Assembly: GCA_002500665.1 (NCBI GenBank)
Contig: DLRY01000018.1
Coordinates: 5,929-69,928, forward strand
Direction of reading: 5' to 3'
From: Opitutia bacterium UBA7876
GTDB taxonomy: Bacteria; Verrucomicrobiota; Verrucomicrobiia; Opitutales; Seribacteraceae
DNA length: 64,000 bases
Each line of letters begins with the position of its first letter. Positions within the stretch are counted from its first letter, which is position 1. Shown piece by piece: positions 18,749 to 27,024 of the stretch. The notes beneath the pieces are model-generated. The model searched no databases and was not told the origin of the DNA. It saw only the letters and a list, made by a program, of their open reading frames with translations. The position numbers and the translations under genes were made by a program.

Positions 18749-19735
18749 TTATTTTCTAGTGAGGTGATTAGTCGACGAGGACACCATCCGGTTTTCCTTT
18801 CGCAAAAGTAGCCGAGATAGAACCGTCAAGTGAGGAAACTCTACAAGCATACCGATGATGAGGGTGGCGTAGACAATCGGCTCTCCAGGAAGAGCCATTG
18901 TCGCCAGCCCTAGCATAAGGGGGGAATTTCGCGCCGCGGTGGTCATGGCCAGCAGAACGTGTTGTTTGCGCCCGATGCGAAAGCGCCAAGCAAGAAATTC
19001 TCCCAAAAGCCAAGTCAGGACGAAAAAAAGAAAGACCGCCAGCAGAATCAGGGGAAAGGCGCTGGGATTTGCGGTTAACTGGGAAGCATTGCTGGAGAAA
19101 ATACAAAAGACCAATGCGGAAAGAACCCAAGCAATGGCAGAACCGGCAAGTCGGGGAAGCGGATCGAAGAGGGTGGCGGACAAAACCCTTGATAATACAA
19201 AGCGAAGAAGCACCGCCCCCGTGAAAGGCAGTAGAAACCATTTTCCCAAAGTTCCCCAAATCCCGCCAAAGTCGAAACTCGTCTGGGTGCCGATGAAGAG
19301 TGGGAGGAAGACGGGAAACAGCAAGAGCTGGGAAATCAGGTTGATGGGGATCAGCGCGGAGCCGAGGGCTACGTCTCCATTCGCGATGCGGGTGAAAGCT
19401 AGAAACCAATCGGTGCATGGAAAGAGCAAATAAAGCAAAAGACCGGCAAAGAGCGCCGGCTCGCCACCAAAAAAAATCGAAGCAATCCCCCAAGCTAAAA
19501 CAGGGATTATCACAAAGTTGGCCGTCCACGCTATCAGCAGAAAGGGGATGTTGCCAGGGGGCTTGGGCAGGGAAATCCGGGCTTCGAAAAACAAGAGCGT
19601 AAGCAGGCTGAGTACGAGAGGATCAACGAGACTGCCCACCTGTTCTGCGATGGTCGGCAGGAAACTTCCAAGGCCAAGACCCAGAAGTATGGCAAGAGGA
19701 AGAAGGATGGTAATGACGCTACCGGTTCTCGACAT
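18749..19735 (-). CDS. BASS/ACR3-type secondary transporter (bile acid:sodium symporter superfamily)
   Basis: A 328-residue integral membrane protein with about nine or ten hydrophobic helices, matching the bile acid:sodium symporter and arsenite exporter superfamily. Supporting motifs are LLYLLFPCTDWFLAFTRIA, close to the ACR3-type P-C-T/x-x-W region with a conserved Cys, and a late AARNSPLMLGLATMAL helix similar to the discontinuous helix of BASS proteins. The start at 19735 overlaps the stop of the flavoprotein gene by one base (TGATG), so the two are translationally coupled. The Cys in the P-C-T motif favours an ACR3-like metalloid or metal substrate over organic anions, but that is inference. 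Confidence 0.8.
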   Translation of the reverse strand: MSRTGSVITILLPLAILLGLGLGSFLPTIAEQVGSLVDPLVLSLLTLLFFEARISLPKPPGNIPFLLIAWTANFVIIPVLAWGIASIFFGGEPALFAGLLLYLLFPCTDWFLAFTRIANGDVALGSALIPINLISQLLLFPVFLPLFIGTQTSFDFGGIWGTLGKWFLLPFTGAVLLRFVLSRVLSATLFDPLPRLAGSAIAWVLSALVFCIFSSNASQLTANPSAFPLILLAVFLFFVLTWLLGEFLAWRFRIGRKQHVLLAMTTAARNSPLMLGLATMALPGEPIVYATLIIGMLVEFPHLTVLSRLLLRKENRMVSSSTNHLTRK

Positions 19736-20940
19736 CAGGAGAAAGCAGCCGGCTCGGGAGCTGAATCCGGAGGCTTGATGGTGCATTCGCACTCCGTACA
19801 GCAGTCTAGGTCGGTGTTCATGAACCCCGCCTTGAGATAAGGCATAAGTTTCTCGTCGACGTTCGTTTTACCAAGACGGCTTGCGACTTCCAAGGCGACC
19901 ACGCCGAAGCGGGCTCGGTACTTGTAGATGAAGCAGAAAAGGGAATTACGGTGAACCAGAGCGGGTCCGGAATAGAAGAGACCGGGCGTGATCGTGGACT
20001 CATCGGCATCTTCGGTGAAAACCGGCAGTTCGTTCTCGTCGAATTCGAAGAGGTTTTCCACGAGTCCGAGACCGGAGTGGAAACCGTTGGCGAGGATCGG
20101 GCGGGTGCGGGAGACGGAAGGGATTTCATCCTGATCCCAAAGGGTCCACCAGCCTTTGCTTTCCTCGACTTTTTTGATATCGGAATTTTTGTATAGATCG
20201 AGCTTAGTGGTCTTTTCCGGCGATTGCAGGATTTCACGCAGCCGATCGAAGGTGCGTGGGCTTAGGGAGCGAGATGGGTCGGGATGATCGGAAGACCAAG
20301 GCTCACCTCTGGAATGAAGACCAACCGATTTGCCTAACTCGACGAGGTTTAAAGCAGCATCGACTCCACTTTCGTATCCGCCGATGACTGTAAACTCATC
20401 CCCCTCAAGATCACTCCAATCATGGACTTTCGAAGAATGGAGGGCGAGATCCGCTCCCGGGAAAGCCTTGTCTCGCGGAGAAAAGAACTGCCCTGACGCC
20501 CAGACCACGATATTTGCGAACAAATCTCCTTTGCTTGTTGTGGCAACGAAGTGGTCTTCCTCTTTTCTCAAGTCACTAACCTGAACGCCCGTTCTTATGG
20601 GCAGTTTATGGTATTCGGCTACGGCACGCAGGTATTTCGCGTATTGGTGGCCCTTGGGATGCTGGGTGCGCAGGTAATCGGCAGGGGAAGTTTCGGGATC
20701 GATCGCATTGAGATCGGTAAGGCCAAAAGAGTTGGAGTGAAAGGAGGGGGTCAGCAAAGACATCTGGTTCGGCCAGTTCAGGAAGGAGGCACCTATTTCC
20801 CTGGCATCCACAATGAGCAAATTATCGACCCCCGCCTGCTTCAAGGCGGTCGCAACACCCAAGCCGGCAGGTCCCGCTCCGACAATGAGAACTTCCGCCC
20901 GAGTGGCGTTTTTATGATTGAGTCTATTTGTCAAAAACAT
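19735..20940 (-). CDS. CzcO-type FAD/NAD(P)-dependent oxidoreductase with Cys-rich tail
   Basis: A 401-residue flavoprotein with an FAD-binding GAGPAG (residues 21-26) and a second nucleotide site, VIGGYESGVDAA, near residue 190. The order of motifs (NWPNQMSLLTPSFHSNSFGL, HQYAKYLRAVAEYHKLPI, VVWASGQFFSP) matches the CzcO/COG2072 group of putative monooxygenase-like flavoproteins. The C-terminus ends with a Cys-dense tail, CCTECEC (residues 380-386), which is unusual and suggests metal binding or a redox relay. The gene is coupled (TGATG) to the transporter downstream. It is divergent from a predicted metal-handling ABC operon, with a palindrome near the shared start region. I chose the ATG at 20940; an upstream in-frame extension overlaps the divergent gene. 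Confidence 0.82.
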   Translation of the reverse strand: MFLTNRLNHKNATRAEVLIVGAGPAGLGVATALKQAGVDNLLIVDAREIGASFLNWPNQMSLLTPSFHSNSFGLTDLNAIDPETSPADYLRTQHPKGHQYAKYLRAVAEYHKLPIRTGVQVSDLRKEEDHFVATTSKGDLFANIVVWASGQFFSPRDKAFPGADLALHSSKVHDWSDLEGDEFTVIGGYESGVDAALNLVELGKSVGLHSRGEPWSSDHPDPSRSLSPRTFDRLREILQSPEKTTKLDLYKNSDIKKVEESKGWWTLWDQDEIPSVSRTRPILANGFHSGLGLVENLFEFDENELPVFTEDADESTITPGLFYSGPALVHRNSLFCFIYKYRARFGVVALEVASRLGKTNVDEKLMPYLKAGFMNTDLDCCTECECTIKPPDSAPEPAAFS

Positions 20941-20988
20941 AACGAAAAAGGCTAATATGTTTGACCACATTTACTATAAACTCAATTC

Positions 20989-21013
20989 CTTAATGCAAAT
21001 GACTTGCAATAAG
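20989..21013. promoter_or_regulatory. 25-bp near-perfect palindrome, candidate Fur/Zur-family operator
   Basis: The left arm CTTAATGCAA and right arm TTGCAATAAG are inverted repeats with 9 of 10 matching positions, separated by ATGAC. The core TGCAA-N5-TTGCA resembles operators of Fur-family metal regulators in several bacterial groups. It lies between the divergent flavoprotein and lipoprotein genes, overlapping the N-terminal codons of the lipoprotein if the earlier start is used. The palindrome is directly visible; the identity of the regulator is inference. Confidence 0.5.
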
Positions 21014-21859
21014 AGCTTTTCACAATTTAACAACGCGGCTTTGCCGTTTTGCCTTATCGCTTTGGCAATGATTGGCGTTTCGTGCGAACCGCGTGCACCG
21101 AGTAGCGATGACAAAGCGGTTACCTGGCCCGAAATCACTCGCTTCGACGACGTTGCCTTTCGGGCCGATGGTTATGCCCGAGTCGAGGATATCGCTGCAG
21201 TACGCGCAATGAGGACAGAACTTCTTAGGACTGGTAGGGCGGTGACCCAAGCGTCCGCTCCCACCAACTCAGCTGATCCGGAGCAAGTCGAATTGATACT
21301 GGGTGACCTCGCCAGTCTGGTAGACGGCCTTGCGAGCGAAGACCTCGACGATGCTTCCCTTGAAAACTTGGTACTTGGACTACATCCCGTTATAGCGAAA
21401 TTGATCGAAGCCGCGGGAATGCCTCACGTCCATGCCAATGAGGGCCCCAACAGCGGCTTTATGTTTCCCGTTTTCGATGACGCCGGCAAGCAGGCGGGGA
21501 CCATCGAGATCAAGCTTCATGACGATGCTGGCGACTTGGAAGTTTGGCTCAAGCGCGGGGGCTACGATGGAGAGCCTTGGCGCTTGCCCCTCGAAGCGAC
21601 CTTGACCTTGGATTTTCCGGCTAGCGGGCAAAAGGTGACTCTTGCAGTCCGGGATTCGGAGCGCAATGAGGATGAATCCGGCGCTTCGACCATTTTCGAG
21701 GGCGCTACGGACTATTTCGTTTTTCCAGGCGAAACCGGAGCGGACGCATCCTGGCTTATGGGATCCGAGTTTGCCGCCAAGGTGGAGCTTAGCTTTGGAG
21801 ACGCTACAACCGGTACTTTCGTGTTGCGTCCCCACGTCCATCGAAAGAACGGCGAATAG
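20993..21859 (+). CDS. Lipoprotein with two His-x-His motifs, possible metal-binding component
   Basis: A lipoprotein of unknown family, 288 residues from the ATG at 20993 (an alternative ATG at 20957 has a better AAAGG ribosome site but leaves only 16 bases to the divergent gene). The lipobox LIALAMIGVSC places the acylated Cys at about residue 31. A helical, acidic middle section (residues 60-140) precedes a beta-rich C-terminal domain. PHVHANEG opens that domain and PHVHRKNGE closes the protein, so two His-x-His pairs flank it. The ABC ATPase gene follows after 8 bases. By position it could replace the zinc-binding ZrgA-like protein found beside similar ABC/DUF3299 genes in Vibrio. Ligand and partner are inferred. 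Confidence 0.6.
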   Translation: MQMTCNKSFSQFNNAALPFCLIALAMIGVSCEPRAPSSDDKAVTWPEITRFDDVAFRADGYARVEDIAAVRAMRTELLRTGRAVTQASAPTNSADPEQVELILGDLASLVDGLASEDLDDASLENLVLGLHPVIAKLIEAAGMPHVHANEGPNSGFMFPVFDDAGKQAGTIEIKLHDDAGDLEVWLKRGGYDGEPWRLPLEATLTLDFPASGQKVTLAVRDSERNEDESGASTIFEGATDYFVFPGETGADASWLMGSEFAAKVELSFGDATTGTFVLRPHVHRKNGE

Positions 21860-21867
21860 TTCAAGGT

Positions 21868-22569
21868 ATGATCCGCTTAAGCGAGGTTTCCTTGCGCCTT
21901 GGAAAAGCCGGTCATGCTTCTTCCGTCCAATTCGATCTTCCCTTCTTCGAGGCAGCCTCCGGGGAAACAATTGCTCTTACCGGACCTAGTGGTTGCGGAA
22001 AGAGCACCCTTCTTAACCTCATTGCCGGGCTACGCAGGCCGGATCGAGGAGAAGTGATTGTGGCCGGGGCAGACCTGGCGGGGATGCCGACCGAGCGGCT
22101 CGATCGGCATCGAGGCGTTCACTGCGGTATGGTGTTCCAGTCCTTCCACCTTCTTGCGCCCTTCTCTGCGGTCGAGAACGTCGCCATCGGGCTGCGGTTT
22201 GGAGCGCGCAAATCCTTGAATACTGGTCAACGAGCCTCGGAAGTCCTCCGTCGCGTAGGCCTGGGGGATCGTCTTCACGCTCGACCGGACCAGCTTTCGG
22301 TTGGGGAGAGGCAGCGTGTGGCGATCGCCCGCGCCATCGCTGGGGACGCGCCAATCCTTCTCGCCGACGAGCCGACCGGTTCGCTCGATCCCGGTACGGG
22401 GCATGAGATCTTCTCTCTCTTGCGCGAAGTCGCCTCCGAGAATGGACGTACCCTCCTCATGGTCACCCACGACTCCGAACTCGCCTCGGAACTACCCGTT
22501 AACTTTGACTGCACGGGACTTGTTAGTTCCTACGGTCCTTCGCCTGAAGGGAGGGAAGCTTTGGCATGA
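21868..22569 (+). CDS. ABC transporter ATP-binding subunit, LolD/MacB type
   Basis: A 233-residue ATPase of the LolD/MacB class. Walker A is GPSGCGKST (residues 39-47), the Q-loop is VFQSFHLLAPFSAVENV (about 89-105), the ABC signature is LSVGE (143-147, a variant of LSGGE), Walker B is ILLADEPT (163-170), and the switch His is in VTHDSEL. The second glycine of the signature is kept but the third position is Val, a mild deviation. The last four bases (ATGA) overlap the start of the permease gene, so the two subunits are co-translated. With the FtsX-type permease it forms a mechanotransmission-type complex rather than a classical importer. Confidence 0.92.
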   Translation: MIRLSEVSLRLGKAGHASSVQFDLPFFEAASGETIALTGPSGCGKSTLLNLIAGLRRPDRGEVIVAGADLAGMPTERLDRHRGVHCGMVFQSFHLLAPFSAVENVAIGLRFGARKSLNTGQRASEVLRRVGLGDRLHARPDQLSVGERQRVAIARAIAGDAPILLADEPTGSLDPGTGHEIFSLLREVASENGRTLLMVTHDSELASELPVNFDCTGLVSSYGPSPEGREALA

Positions 22570-23810
22570 GTTTCCTCGCCATGGCTTGGCGGTATCTTAG
22601 GTTTCGTTGGCTCGTCTCGTTGCTGACCGTAGCAGGCATTTCGCTTGGCGTGGCTTTGGTCTGCGCTGTGCTTTCCCTCCGTCACGAGTCCGAGCGCGCC
22701 CTCTCAAGAGAAGCGGGACTCTATGACCTTGTCGCAGGAGGGAAGGGCAGTCCTCTTCAGCTCGTACTGGCCAATGTCTATCACCTCGACTCACCCACGG
22801 GAAACGTGCCTTACGCCGACTACGAAAGGCTCCGACGGGATTCCCGCGTTCTTTGGGCAGCTCCCGTGGGGCTTGGGGACAACTACTTGGGATACCGTAT
22901 CGTTGGTACGGAAGCACAATTCTTCGACCTGCCGGAAAGAAATGGAAACCCCTTCTTCCGATTTAGGGAAGGCAAAGTTTTTGAAGACCGCTTTGAAGTG
23001 GTTCTGGGCAGTCAAGTTGCCTCCTCGAGCGGCCTCGGGATTGGTGACAGCTTTTTTGGTACTCACGGGCTGGTTGAGGTTCCCGGAGCGGAAGTTCATC
23101 GCGATTTTCCTTACCGCGTAAGCGGCATCCTCGCCCCTACCGGGACAGCGCAGGATCGAGCCATTTTCGGGACCCTCGAATCGGTGTGGGAAATCCACGA
23201 GACCGAGGACCGCCTTCATTCCGCAATTCAGGGGACCGCCTTGCTTGAAGGTCGCAAGGAACGTGAGGCAACCGCAATTCTCGTCCGCCTCAAGACGCCC
23301 GGGCTGCGTCTTTGGATGGCAGACGAGATTCGCAAGGAAACGGATGGCATCGCCGCGATTCCCATTAACGAGATTCTGCGCTTTCAACGTGGAATTGTCG
23401 GTCCCGTGCAGAGAGCTCTGCTTGCGGTGGCCGCAGCCGTCGTGGCAGTCTCCTGTCTCACCGTTCTGGTCACTCTCAACCAAGCCGCGGAACGCCGCCG
23501 TCGCGACATTGCCATTTTACGAAGCATTGGAGCCGTCCGCGCAGAAGTTGCCGCCCTCGTCTTTACCGAAGGCTTGCTCCTGACCGGTGGAGGCATCTTG
23601 GTTGGATTGCTCCTAGGACATGGTGGGCTTGCCCTTTCAGTCGGGCCTTTTCGCGACGCCACTGGACTTGTTCTCAATCCATGGCAGATCCCTAGTTCCG
23701 AGCTGGTTGCCCTTGGAGTAATGGCAGGTTGTGGAGCAATTGCTTCCCTGTTCCCTTCAATCTCCTGCTACCGACGCACTCCTATCGAAGACCTTCACCT
23801 GACCGAGTGA
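22566..23810 (+). CDS. FtsX/MacB-like ABC permease
   Basis: A 414-residue permease with one N-terminal membrane helix (about 15-35), a long periplasmic domain (about 45-270) and three C-terminal helices (about 275-300, 325-350 and 370-395), the usual type VII ABC arrangement. The periplasmic part contains IVGTEAQFFDLPERNG and GLGIGDSF, typical of MacB-PCD-like domains. The cytoplasmic loop AAERRRRDIAILRSIGA is the coupling helix seen in LolC/E and MacB proteins. The start overlaps the ATPase gene by four bases. The DUF3299 lipoprotein follows 21 bases downstream. Transport substrate is unknown; context suggests metal or metal-chelate handling at the envelope. Confidence 0.9.
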   Translation: MSFLAMAWRYLRFRWLVSLLTVAGISLGVALVCAVLSLRHESERALSREAGLYDLVAGGKGSPLQLVLANVYHLDSPTGNVPYADYERLRRDSRVLWAAPVGLGDNYLGYRIVGTEAQFFDLPERNGNPFFRFREGKVFEDRFEVVLGSQVASSSGLGIGDSFFGTHGLVEVPGAEVHRDFPYRVSGILAPTGTAQDRAIFGTLESVWEIHETEDRLHSAIQGTALLEGRKEREATAILVRLKTPGLRLWMADEIRKETDGIAAIPINEILRFQRGIVGPVQRALLAVAAAVVAVSCLTVLVTLNQAAERRRRDIAILRSIGAVRAEVAALVFTEGLLLTGGGILVGLLLGHGGLALSVGPFRDATGLVLNPWQIPSSELVALGVMAGCGAIASLFPSISCYRRTPIEDLHLTE

Positions 23811-23831
23811 ACCGATTTCCCATCTGATCTC

Positions 23832-25484
23832 ATGAAATTCAAATTTGCATCTCTTTTCCCACTCCTTGTTATCGGATGCGGTCCGGACAGCCAGACCGGG
23901 CCGGAGTATGAAGGAAACGCGTCCAATCTTCCATTAGTTGATTTCCCGCTCCTTGGAGAGGCACGCCCCATCGACTTAATTGATATGAAGCTCGAGTTTC
24001 CCGAGAGCTTGAAGAAGCTGGATGGCCGTCAAGTAAGCCTAGTGGCATTCATGGCGCCATTCGATAGTTTGGAAGACATGCGTCGATGTCAGATGGTGCC
24101 AAGTTACGTCGGATGCAATTTTTGCAGTCCCCCCAACCTCAGACAGGTCGTCTATGTTACCCAAGGCAGCGAAGATGAACCGAATCGTACCTATTCCTTC
24201 ATTGAGGAGCCCTCCTACGTTACCGGCACTTTTCGGATCTCATTGCCCGGAAGTGATCATGAAGGGAAGCAGCAGGGCTTTATTTACTCTATTGAAAACG
24301 CAGTTGTCTCTGTCCACGAAGGGGATGCTCCCAAACGCGCCCCCGGCCATGGAACGCCTGCCGGACACAAGGCGGGACAGGGGGCTTCCGCCCTCTCTCC
24401 CGTTACACCCGAGGACTTGGTTCGAGAAGTCGGAAAGCTCCTTGGGATAACCCCCGTTCCTTCAATCAAGGTCGAGCGTGCTCCGGTTAAGGTTTTTGCC
24501 AAAATGGTACGAGGGGAACTGGAGTCGACCTACCCCGAGGGAACCCGGGATTTTCGTTCCAGGGCCTTCAAGTTGCTTGGCGTGCTCCCGGAAAAAGCCG
24601 ATTGGCTTGATGCCCTTCAAGGGTTTGAGTTCGCCCAGCGCGTCGCAGTCTCCGACGAGTCCGGAGCTCGGGTTCTTTTGCTCGATTCCGTTCCCATTGA
24701 CCAGCCCTACGTCCGTCTCGAGGTGGTCGGAGCCATTGCCGATGCGATGATTCGTCAAGGCTTGGCTGGCCTTCCTGCCGACCGGAAAGGGCCGTCATTG
24801 GAAAACGAAGACGGCCGAAGGGCCAAGGAGGCACTTGTCTTGGGCACGCGCAACGTAGTCGTGGTCCGCTATGCCCGAGCCCTTGGCATTTCAACTTCGG
24901 CTCCTCCGCCCGACGAATTCGTCCCGCTTGGTGAATGGATGCTAGATACTAATTTGCTGAATCGTTGGTACACCTTGCCAGCCGAAGTCGGTCCGTACTT
25001 CGTGAATTTCAAGGTTGGGCCGATGGGTCCACTAGGGGATCTGGTTTTAGGTTTTCCGCCCCGTACGACGATCGAGTTCTTTCGTCCGCTTTGGTATCGT
25101 GATCCGACTCTCTGGCGGTACGATCCCGTTCCAAGTAACTTTGCCGACGACCTGACGAAAACCACTCCCGATTTTACCGACGTCCTCGGAGCAGGCGGTA
25201 TGATGCCTTTTCTTGCCGTCGAAAATTCAGGGCACGTCGTAATGACCGTGTCCGGCGAATGGGCCGGAGACCGATGGGCCCTTTGGGAATTCCCGGACGG
25301 TACGGCGGGCTTGTTGCTGGAGTCCCGCTGGCAGGACGAAAGGTCGGCCCTTGAGTTCTTCGAAGTCATTCCTGCTCATCCCTTCCAGTGGTTGTTCCCT
25401 CACGAGGACGGAAGCTCCGTGGTTCGCTTGCTGCGGGCAAGTTCCGCGGACGCCCTTAACCGCCTGATTCCTTCTGCCAATTGA
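23832..25484 (+). CDS. DUF3299-containing lipoprotein with large C-terminal domain
   Basis: A 550-residue lipoprotein (lipobox around Cys 16). The N-terminal 160 residues are a DUF3299-like domain: LDGRQVSLVAFMAPF followed by the Cys pair VGCNFC (Cys 95 and 98) in a CSPPNLRQVVYV context. A short segment with His 161, 173 and 179 in a Gly/Ala/Pro-rich stretch may bind metal. The remaining 360 residues form a domain I do not recognise; it contains GTRNVVVVRYARALGI and FKVGPMGPLGDLVLGFPP. It closes the four-gene ABC operon and converges with the sulfatase gene, with 16 bases between stops. DUF3299 proteins commonly travel with this ABC type, so it is probably an accessory envelope component. Confidence 0.8.
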   Translation: MKFKFASLFPLLVIGCGPDSQTGPEYEGNASNLPLVDFPLLGEARPIDLIDMKLEFPESLKKLDGRQVSLVAFMAPFDSLEDMRRCQMVPSYVGCNFCSPPNLRQVVYVTQGSEDEPNRTYSFIEEPSYVTGTFRISLPGSDHEGKQQGFIYSIENAVVSVHEGDAPKRAPGHGTPAGHKAGQGASALSPVTPEDLVREVGKLLGITPVPSIKVERAPVKVFAKMVRGELESTYPEGTRDFRSRAFKLLGVLPEKADWLDALQGFEFAQRVAVSDESGARVLLLDSVPIDQPYVRLEVVGAIADAMIRQGLAGLPADRKGPSLENEDGRRAKEALVLGTRNVVVVRYARALGISTSAPPPDEFVPLGEWMLDTNLLNRWYTLPAEVGPYFVNFKVGPMGPLGDLVLGFPPRTTIEFFRPLWYRDPTLWRYDPVPSNFADDLTKTTPDFTDVLGAGGMMPFLAVENSGHVVMTVSGEWAGDRWALWEFPDGTAGLLLESRWQDERSALEFFEVIPAHPFQWLFPHEDGSSVVRLLRASSADALNRLIPSAN

Positions 25485-25500
25485 TTCTGCCGTCCCTTGA

Positions 25501-27024
25501 CTAGGGCTTTTTTAGGGGGGCGGAAAGGATTTCCTCGGACCACTTCGCATACAAGCCCTGCAGGCGCTTTAGTACTTCGGGGCGCTCCTTGGCCAGGTCT
25601 TTGCTTTCGCCCGGGTCGTTTTTCAAGTTGAAGAGGCGGGTTCCTTTGAGGAGTTTGTAGCGATTAACGATTCCCCCGGTTGGCTTGCGGTTCTTCCTGC
25701 CACCGTTGTGGAGCAGTTTCCAATCGCCGGATCGCACGGCATGACTGTTTGCTCCGTAACGCCAAAAAAGGTTTCGTGCTTCATCTGATTTCACGATGGG
25801 TTTCCCGTCGAGATCAGTGGGAATCCTTATGCCTGCGGCATCCAGGCAGGTGGGTACGACGTCGAGGCTAGAAATCACTTGGTCCGAGGTTTGCCCGGCA
25901 TGCGGGTCGCCCGGGCGGGATATAATGAAGGGAACCCGGATGCCTCCTTCCCATAGGGTGAACTTGCTGCCGGCCAGAGGCAAGTTGGTCGCCCCGTTGG
26001 TAGGGGCGCCTCCGTTGTCGGAAAAGAAAAAGACGATGGTGTTATCGGTCAGTTTCAGCTCGTCCAAGGTATCCATGAGCACACCTATGTTTTCATCCAG
26101 GCAATCCAAATTCGCCAGATAGTAGTTCCTCATTTGCTTGGCGCTGATTTTTTCGCCGATCGTGATGAACTGCTTGAACCATTGCTCGTACTTTCCGTCC
26201 TTGGGGGGATCGTAGTGTGGAATGGACTGCAGTCCGGCATAGTTGATGACGTATCGAGGGGGTACTTGGTGAATCAGGTGATGAAGGGAATTGTAGGAAA
26301 GAGTGAGGAGGAAAGGATCGTTTTTGTTGCCGTACAAGAAGTCGATCGCTTCCTCGGTAAAGACCTCGGTCAGGTAGGGGTATTGCCAATCATGCTCTCC
26401 GTCCGGTTTGAATTCCTCATATCCGCGGTTTCGCATCAGCGGACCGAGGGCTGCGCTGTGTCCCTTGGGATCAGGCGTCCTCTTCCGTATATCCTTCGAC
26501 AAATGGAAATAGTCGAAGCCATGGGCGGAAAAACCGAGAAACTCATTGTACCCGTGATTCAGCGGGTAGGCGTAAACGTCCTGCCGGTGCAAGGTTTTGC
26601 CCCCAAAATCATTTTTCCCAATCTTGGCCGTCTTGTAGCCGTTTTTCCTGAGGATGCTTGCCAAGGTGGGCATGTCTTTGGGTAGTCCGCAATTAAAGCC
26701 GCTCTTCGGGTCCCAACGAGCCTGGTGCCGTCCCGTATTCCATCCTGCCCGTGACGGACTGCATACGGCTGCTGAAACATAGGCTTGGGTGTAGAGAGTC
26801 CCTCGAGAGGCAAGCTCATTGAGATTGGGAGTTTGGGCGTCCTTGGCGCTGTGCTCGTACTTTCTCAAGTCCCCATAGCCCATGTCGTCCACCACGATGA
26901 TCAAAAAGTTTGGTCTTTCGGAACCAATTCCGTAAGCAGAGGCAATTGACTGAAAGAAAGCAGCGAAGAAGAGAACTCCCCAAAGGAATGTGAACCATCC
27001 TTGAAGATTGTGGAGTCGAGGCAT
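25501..27024 (-). CDS. Secreted sulfatase, family S1
   Basis: A 507-residue sulfatase with a signal sequence (hydrophobic residues 10-30) and the metal-site start LIIVVDDMGYGDL. The formylglycine motif is CSPSR (Cys 88), and KIGKNDFGGKTLHRQ holds the conserved active-site Lys. The second metal site is FFSDNGGAPTNGATN. Its ATG at 27024 overlaps the stop of the short cytochrome fragment by one base (TGATG), so its translation depends on that upstream gene. It ends the long 43-25.5 kb array. The fold assignment is secure and the substrate is unknown. Confidence 0.92.
   Translation of the reverse strand: MPRLHNLQGWFTFLWGVLFFAAFFQSIASAYGIGSERPNFLIIVVDDMGYGDLRKYEHSAKDAQTPNLNELASRGTLYTQAYVSAAVCSPSRAGWNTGRHQARWDPKSGFNCGLPKDMPTLASILRKNGYKTAKIGKNDFGGKTLHRQDVYAYPLNHGYNEFLGFSAHGFDYFHLSKDIRKRTPDPKGHSAALGPLMRNRGYEEFKPDGEHDWQYPYLTEVFTEEAIDFLYGNKNDPFLLTLSYNSLHHLIHQVPPRYVINYAGLQSIPHYDPPKDGKYEQWFKQFITIGEKISAKQMRNYYLANLDCLDENIGVLMDTLDELKLTDNTIVFFFSDNGGAPTNGATNLPLAGSKFTLWEGGIRVPFIISRPGDPHAGQTSDQVISSLDVVPTCLDAAGIRIPTDLDGKPIVKSDEARNLFWRYGANSHAVRSGDWKLLHNGGRKNRKPTGGIVNRYKLLKGTRLFNLKNDPGESKDLAKERPEVLKRLQGLYAKWSEEILSAPLKKP

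Noticed and set aside
20951..20980. TTGACC near 20961 as a -35 box for the lipoprotein operon
   Set aside because: No acceptable -10 sequence lies 16-18 bases downstream.
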